A stretch of 64,000 nucleotides of DNA, from assembly GCA_037176885.1 (NCBI GenBank), contig JAWWNJ010000078.1:1-64000 (forward strand), read 5' to 3'. The position numbers and the translations under genes are program-made. Every line of letters begins with the position of its first letter. Position 1 is the stretch's first letter. The stretch comes from Favolaschia claudopus (lineage: Eukaryota > Basidiomycota > Agaricomycetes > Agaricales > Mycenaceae). The notes under the pieces are model-generated. The model had not been told where the DNA came from. It was given only the letters and a program-made list of their open reading frames with translations, and ran no database searches. Shown piece by piece: positions 58,195 to 64,000 of the stretch.

Positions 58195-59069
58195 TATACA
58201 GTCTGGAATATCTTCACTGAGTCCACACACTGCATCTTTAGTGTTATTTTGCACCAAAATTGGCTGTACTTGCGCTCCGGGGATAATTTCCTTATTAGGT
58301 TCTGCCAATTCTGCCGAAATCCGGCAATTGCCGTTTTGCCTGGCAGACCGGCAGAACTGACCTGAAACAGTTCTGCCATGTACACTACTCCCTCTTTTAT
58401 CACGGCAAGCTCTGATTTACGACACCCATCATACGCTCCAACACAGCCCCATCACCATTTGGTGAGAAAAGGGCCACAGCAGCACAGGACACGCATCCTT
58501 TACCCTCTCACGAATATGCACATTGTATGCACATTAGCCAACTCCTAATATATGCTCGCCCTCACCGTCTGAAGGCTCATCGAACAAAAGATTACAAATT
58601 TTCTCCGCCCCGAAATATCACAGTGTATGTTCTCCTTCAACCCCTCAAATACATGAACTATATAATTTTGTGACTAGTCGCAAAGCTGCTCGATACCGAG
58701 CAAAGCCGGAGTCATTAGTACGCAGTGCGCTTTCTTTCCGCTTGGTCACTGACCTATCTGAGTGAATAGACAGATGTAGCAACTGTACACCGCCAACCCG
58801 GAGTGAGACCTGTGTGATCTCAATGATGAGTGTCAGCTGAGGTCCACCGTTGATCTCAAAAGGGAACAATTTTGACGTCAAAAGTCATTCCGTTCGGCGT
58901 ATCATTTAGGTCTCAATTTGAGCGCTACCTCAATTTGAGCTCAATTACTGACACCGACACGAAGCTATTGTCTGCCTCTCTGGGAGTACAGGAAGGATGC
59001 ATCGTGACCGAATTATGTATTTGAATGCGACCGTTTTCGGAGATAGGAACACAGTGACATTGAGATGTA
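58195..59069. other. Unassigned intergenic DNA
   Basis: It includes repeated GGCAGA/TCTGCC words at 58298-58380 and CTCAATTTGAG words at 58913-58945. No gene recognised. Confidence 0.45.
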
Positions 59070-59493
59070 AGAGTTACTCCGGACTGGAAATCAAAAATCA
59101 GAAATCAGGATTCAGAAATCGGAGAGGGCGGTCCGGGTGATGTAACACACCGTGATGCAATGTGACAAGGGTGACTGTGATTTCTTCATACCATATATCT
59201 GTCTTCTGAGCGCGTTTTTTGTAGAATTATACCAGGAGACTATATATGTGCTATTACCATGAAATACACGGTAAAATCGCGCTTTTCGCGTACTTGAAGA
59301 CCGCTAAGGCAAAAAGGTGACCGGGTGAATCCGGGTTGTCAATGCCAACATCTTGATTCCGACATCAACCATGTTCATCGGATCCGCGGACCTTGCTCGG
59401 CAACTGCTCGGATAGGTCTGGCGCGGTCGGACCGCCCTCTCCGATTTCTGAATCCTGATTTCTGATTTTTGATTTCCAGTCCGGAGTAACTCT
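59070..59493. mobile_element. Element with perfect 66-base terminal inverted repeats
   Basis: Bases 59070-59135 (starting AGAGTTACTCCGGACTGG) are exactly inverted at 59428-59493 around a 292-base centre. Perfect arms suggest a young insertion. No clear target duplication was found and no coding capacity is seen. Confidence 0.75.
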
Positions 59494-60800
59494 AAAAGTA
59501 CACGCAAGTTTGTAAGATAAGATAGATAGTGGTCGTCGTCGGTCCGTCCCAGCTTGGCTAATTCCTCCTCCTTGTCATCTCGTCTACTGTCAATGCTTAA
59601 CAACGATGGACGCAGATAGAGTGAAGATCGAATGGAAACAACAGTGAGGGGTAGACGTACATTGTAACCAAAAGAATGCGACCCTTGAAAACAGATGAGC
59701 TGAGCGGTATCAAAGGGAAGACGTACCAGGAGATAGTATATTACCTGACGTTGTGGAGATTCATTGAGAAGGACTGTGATGAACAGGAAGTACTCACTCG
59801 TACCTTCATTTTGAGTGGTCGACGCGCCGACGGGCCTCATGAGCAGTCAACGATAATTCAAATAAAAGCAGTGCCAAGACCATACGCACCAGAGAGCCCA
59901 TGCCTGTGAGCAGAACACCAGCCCACCATCAGTCCTAAGACCACATCACCAGCGCCCCGATTTGCTGGTGGAATACGACATGGGCGAGGGTGGGTGGCGT
60001 CGGTGTCAACGAGAAGGTCGGAGGGGCAGGAGAGCCCGCAGGGATTCAAGCCTGAGAGCCGTGGTCCTTGGGCTTGTTGACAGCGGGGGCGATGACGGTG
60101 AAGAGGACATTGAGCAGGGAGAAGGAGAGAGAAGATGGGGGAAGAGGAAGAGAATGGTGAGTCACACGTCACAACCGAACCAACATCATATGATGAAGTC
60201 ACGCGATCGGACCACGTGCGTGTGGACTTAGTATTTTTTCGAACTTTAGCTTTGGTTACACAAATTTTCGGGACGGTCCTGCGACACTATAAAACAGTTT
60301 CCTTGACCCGTACTTACACTCTTGTAAGTATCAATGGCTTGGCCTGGACCCTGAGCTGTCAGTGACAACTTGACAAGTCAGTGAAGCGCGGTGATTTACC
60401 ATTCTTGGATCCGCTCGAAGAATATCCGATATCGGATATCTTCAAGATATCCTATACTTATCAAATTTCGACTGACCTGCCTCAGGTTGCTATGGGACGT
60501 AACTACCAAACTATGTAGAAATTCTCAGCAACTTGACAAAGTAGTCACCTCTGAGAACAGGACAAGGGCTGAAACTGAGGTTGAAATTCATTTCAGAATG
60601 ACACCAAATCTGAGTTCATTTTGGCCTCGGAAAGAAGACTTCAATTTGGAATCGAATTGAGATCAAATTGGTCTCATTGAACGGCCTCAAATCAACCTTT
60701 CGGCCTGATCTCACCAAGACCCCACTCCGGGTTGGTGGTGTAGACAGCGTGGCCATAATCGCAAGACGTGTCCCAAACCAACGGCTCCCAAGCCACCCTC
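59494..60800. other. Unassigned intergenic DNA
   Basis: It contains the perfect 18-base palindrome ATATCCGATATCGGATAT at 60422-60439. Short frames without domains. Confidence 0.45.
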
Positions 60801-60806
60801 TCCTCC

Positions 60807-60840
60807 TATGGTGCGCATCGCATAAACACCACCAAATAGG
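60807..60840 (+). repeat. Fragment of the 250-base repeat
   Basis: TATGGTGCGCATCGCATAAA and the following ACACCACCAAA match the outer end of the repeat at 55916 and 61283. The rest of the unit is missing or strongly diverged. Confidence 0.6.
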
Positions 60841-61032
60841 TCCCATCACTGATGCCATCTTTGATGTCTCAAATCGCCCAAGAACAAAAAACCAAATTTT
60901 ATATTGCATTTTCTGTACTGAAATCTCATGGAGGGCTTCTTCAAAACGCTAGGGGAAGGACATAAGTTGCAGCCAATAGCTTTCCAACGACTTTGGGAGC
61001 ATGTAACTCGGCGTCCGGACTTATGGATACCC

Positions 61033-61283
61033 AAATAAGGATATGTGTCGTAAGCACACGTGAGTACTAGTGATTGATTGATTGTATCAGTGATGTCTCA
61101 AATCCATGGCGTGAAAGATATATATTTATTGTGAGTTTTGAGCGGACGAGAAATCCCTCTAGAGGGTTTAGTCTACTATCTAATCGGAGTGTTTTGGCCA
61201 GAGGATCAGGCGTGGGAAGGCTCTGATGTGGTGCAATAAATTTCGTTCCTGTTTGGTGGTGTTTATGCGATGTGCACCATACT
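61033..61283 (-). repeat. About 250-base repeat, copy 2 (inverted)
   Basis: Reverse complement of 55916-56164, ending TGTGCACCATACT. The two copies face outward with ATGGT...GCACATCGC ends, 5.4 kb apart. Confidence 0.8.
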
Positions 61284-61590
61284 CGACCTAGAGCCCCAAG
61301 TTGTTGTGGCCGCTGTGGTCTGCAGGGGCACAATCGCAATTCATGCCGTTACACTCCAGTCAAGTAGAGTAGATTTAACAATTTAACAATATGATATTCG
61401 TCTAGACAACAAATGCTTAGGTACGGGTACCTCGACGAACCCAGTGGGAATTAAATCAAGTGTGATGTCGTGAGGGTGGCCACTTAAGTCGAATTGAGAG
61501 ACAGCTCGCGCAAAACCCAGTGGGAAAAAGCAGCGAGTGCACCGACGACGGCCTCAGTTGTAGGATTTGAGGACAATGTTACGCTGAGGC

Positions 61591-62046
61591 GTGTTCTGCC
61601 ATAGTTCGTTGGACACTCTCGAAGATCCCGCCAACCGAATAGAGATCATATGCCAATCGGCAGCCAAATTACTCGCCAATCTCCCCTCTTCACCTTTTGG
61701 ACGACAGGGCGAGCTGATAGTCGGAACGGCAGGGACCTGCATTGAGCTCGATGATGTCGCAGAAGGTGCTTTCGACGCGGAACCATACTACGCGAAGGTT
61801 GCTTCTCGGGAGCGAAAAGAATGGACGACAACATCGACTGGACGCATATTCGTTGCGTCATCTCCCTTCATTGGGGACGCATTCTCATCGAATTTGAGCC
61901 AACCCTCCATCATAATTCCGCCGAAATTTTGTCCATCTTTCGTGATCCCAACGGTCTGGTTGCGAAACATCGCATGCGGGAGGGACGGAAAACTGTGTGC
62001 CATCCATTGGAAACCAATTCAGAGAATTCGGGCAGACCTTAATTAA
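61591..62046 (+). CDS. Uncertain open frame, 151 residues
   Basis: An uninterrupted plus-strand frame with balanced composition, but no recognised domain, no clear start context, and a competing minus-strand frame (62003 down to 61554, one internal TAG near 61787) that is equally protein-like. Either may be a gene remnant; neither is assigned a function. Confidence 0.2.
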   Translation: MFCHSSLDTLEDPANRIEIICQSAAKLLANLPSSPFGRQGELIVGTAGTCIELDDVAEGAFDAEPYYAKVASRERKEWTTTSTGRIFVASSPFIGDAFSSNLSQPSIIIPPKFCPSFVIPTVWLRNIACGRDGKLCAIHWKPIQRIRADLN

Positions 62047-62275
62047 GGCCTTAAGCCCCCGGGTCCCCCGGTTTTCAAGGTGGTGAGAAGGACGTTGTTT
62101 GTTTCAGCGATCTCGAGGGCTAATGTGCAAAATCACCGCTGCGAGTACGTGAGAATCGTCGCCGGTGCTTCGCGAGGATGATGTGGGACTCAGCGGGACG
62201 CCTGCACTGCCGACGGCCGTGGGAATTTCGGATTAAGACCTTAACTGCCCTTAAGAATTAAGGGCTTATGAATTA
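62037..62275. repeat. CCTTAA-rich possible inverted-repeat element
   Basis: CCTTAATTAAGGCCTTAAGCC at the left and AAGACCTTAA...CCCTTAAGAATTAAGGGC at the right are roughly inverted. Ends and target duplication were not resolved. Confidence 0.35.
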
Positions 62276-64000
62276 TGTCTGTGGAGAGCCGAGAGAATTC
62301 AAGTTTTCAAGTTGCAAAAAAAGAGAGAGAAAAAGAGAGAAAAGAGAGACTCACCATGTATCTGAGACTCTGTTCCCCAAAGACAAGCTCTCCAGAGCGT
62401 CTGTAGCTCCCACAAAAGCGCCGGAAAATCTTGATTTCTATGTCTTGATAAGGCAAATCAGAAGTACTGTACAATTACAGTGCCGGACACCCAAAGTCGA
62501 CAACTTTGATCTTCCCTTTATGGAAGGTGTGACATAGCCCCAGATGTCTAGATTTTTGTGTAAAACAGTCGCTAAGCACCCAATGAATCGTTTTGCACGA
62601 AGCCGATTGTCGAACAAATGAAAATTATGAAATGATAGCCGAAAAATTTGGCCGTAACCTCAAAATTGATGGGAAAAACCTCGGACATAACGCAATCGAC
62701 TCCTTTCGTTGAGTATGTCGGAAAAACCCTGTTTCGCTTACAACGGATTAAGCCGGCTTCCGATCTTATCACGGCTTTCAAGGGATTCGGGGGATTGTGA
62801 TCCGCGACCAGCCGTTATAATCGGTGCATCAGCCAAAAGCTCAGAAAGCCTCTGTAGTAACTTCGCCGCCTCCCGCGGCATACTAGGAAAACATCTTCTC
62901 CCTTGTCTTTCCCTGCGCACCTGAAAATGTTAATATGATTTGTATGCCAGTTTCTGGCCTACAGTAGGGCGACCTTGCGCAAATCACGGACGCGGATGCT
63001 TTTGAGGCCGAACTGTTCAACTAATTTTGCTGCAAATTCGAATTCAACTTGTCTGTTCTTCGCCTGCTGCTTCTTCGTCGTCGCCCTCGCATCGCAATGC
63101 TGCAACGCACAGGCTCGCTTCTCCGCTGTCCCGCTTTCGCCATATTGACATGAAGTCGGCCGCTGAATTGTACGCCGGGCGCTTGACCACTGGTTTCATT
63201 GCAGTGTGAGGTGTACGAGGAGTCGAGGACCGAGCCAATGAACCGCCTGGTGAGTTGCCATGCTCGAAATTTCGAGTCTTATCTCTTATCTGAACTCTCT
63301 CGAGTCAGTTTCTATTTCAAGGCTCTTATCTGTGCGTTACCAGTCTGTTTCATATGGATTGAGCACTAACGGCTGCTCTCCAAGTGCTGTGTGGTAGCGG
63401 GTATGATTTCTATGGTACGTTTGTTTTGTGCCAAGTCACAACTTCAGCATCCGCTCATAAATGTCGACCAGGCTTGATTTGAAATCTCGGATTTGGCGGC
63501 AATTCCATTGTGGGGCGCTGGGGAGGTGTTGAATAGGGCTCAGCCTTTGTCATTGTCCATGAATATATATCTTTTGCCACAATACGCAAGCCCTAAGTAT
63601 CTAAATGTAATCTAAATGCGCTGTAATGCACGGTAATGGCTTGTATGAGCCTTGGCCCTTAATCCCCCATAATCCCAAGGGTGGATTATACGCGCTTGAA
63701 TGGTCTACACCTATGCGCTATAATCCCCTTATTGATTATCGGCTTATGGCGGCTTGTACTGGCTTACGAGCCGGTATAAGCAGTTCAGGATTTTTCCGAC
63801 ATAGGTTATGATTCTGATAAAATAAAGAAAATTCCACGAGCGGTTTCTGAGAAATCTGCCTCTCTTTGCCTGGGAAATCGCACCGGATTTGGCAATTCCA
63901 AGTCACGTTACAACGGTTACAAAGATAAGATTGTACATACTTGAATGCAACGTTGTTCAGGCATCGTGGAATGCACACCTATGAAAGTCCTGCGACATTG
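62276..64000. other. Unassigned DNA at the right edge
   Basis: It holds a GAGAGAAAAAGAGAGA purine tract at 62318-62350 and a palindrome-rich stretch at 63610-63790 (TTATCGGCTTATGGCGGC, GGCTTACGAGCCGG). The latter recalls 46640-46800. Short frames only. Confidence 0.45.

Overview
Nothing in the window looks bacterial. The genes that can be read have a 54-base GT-AG intron, a SET-domain protein of a type expanded in mushroom-forming fungi, Ty1/copia, LINE and tyrosine-recombinase relics, and many small inverted-repeat transposons. The best fit is repeat-rich nuclear DNA of an agaricomycete (a Mycena-like mushroom is plausible, not shown).

Bases 1-35322 are one uninterrupted tandem array, cut at the left by the window edge. 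It starts as a 3999-base higher-order repeat (three copies) and continues as shorter rearranged versions. The array is a chain of at least five related modules (here A-E). Every module ends in the same geometry: an 18-base palindrome or hairpin, exactly 13 bases, then CTAG. Most modules start with TC. This is the terminal anatomy of Helitron (rolling-circle) transposons. Each family has its own palindrome, preceded by its own set of roughly 41-base iterons and, further upstream, a TTATAA-type hairpin. Variants of the array always join at the CTAG end of module A. No Rep/helicase gene is present, so these would be non-autonomous elements. This array is the most unusual object in the window.

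The array ends at 35322 inside the 5' LTR of a small copia element (35320-37011). That element has a half-tRNA(iMet) primer site, a frameshifted gag, no pol, and a truncated 3' LTR that preserves the sequence of the array-free site. From 37012 to 64000 the DNA is ordinary fungal repeat-rich sequence. It holds a TA-flanked MITE (37278-37542), a SET-domain gene (38533-40016), a hAT-type MITE with 8-base target duplication (44130-44630), palindrome-rich repeat families in two copies each, and a second decayed copia element carrying gag, protease and integrase (49452-51841). It also holds a 950-base long-inverted-repeat element inserted in an acidic AT-hook open frame (51901-52850), a LINE ORF1 zinc-knuckle relic (54.8-55.1 kb), a tyrosine-recombinase relic (56163-56734), a roughly 250-base repeat in opposite orientations at 55.9 and 61.0 kb, and two further inverted-repeat elements (57827-58194 and 59070-59493).

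I found no rRNA, no convincing tRNA and no CRISPR. Apart from the SET gene there is little sign of a working host gene. The many short open frames inside the array are repeated copies of chance frames and are not listed.
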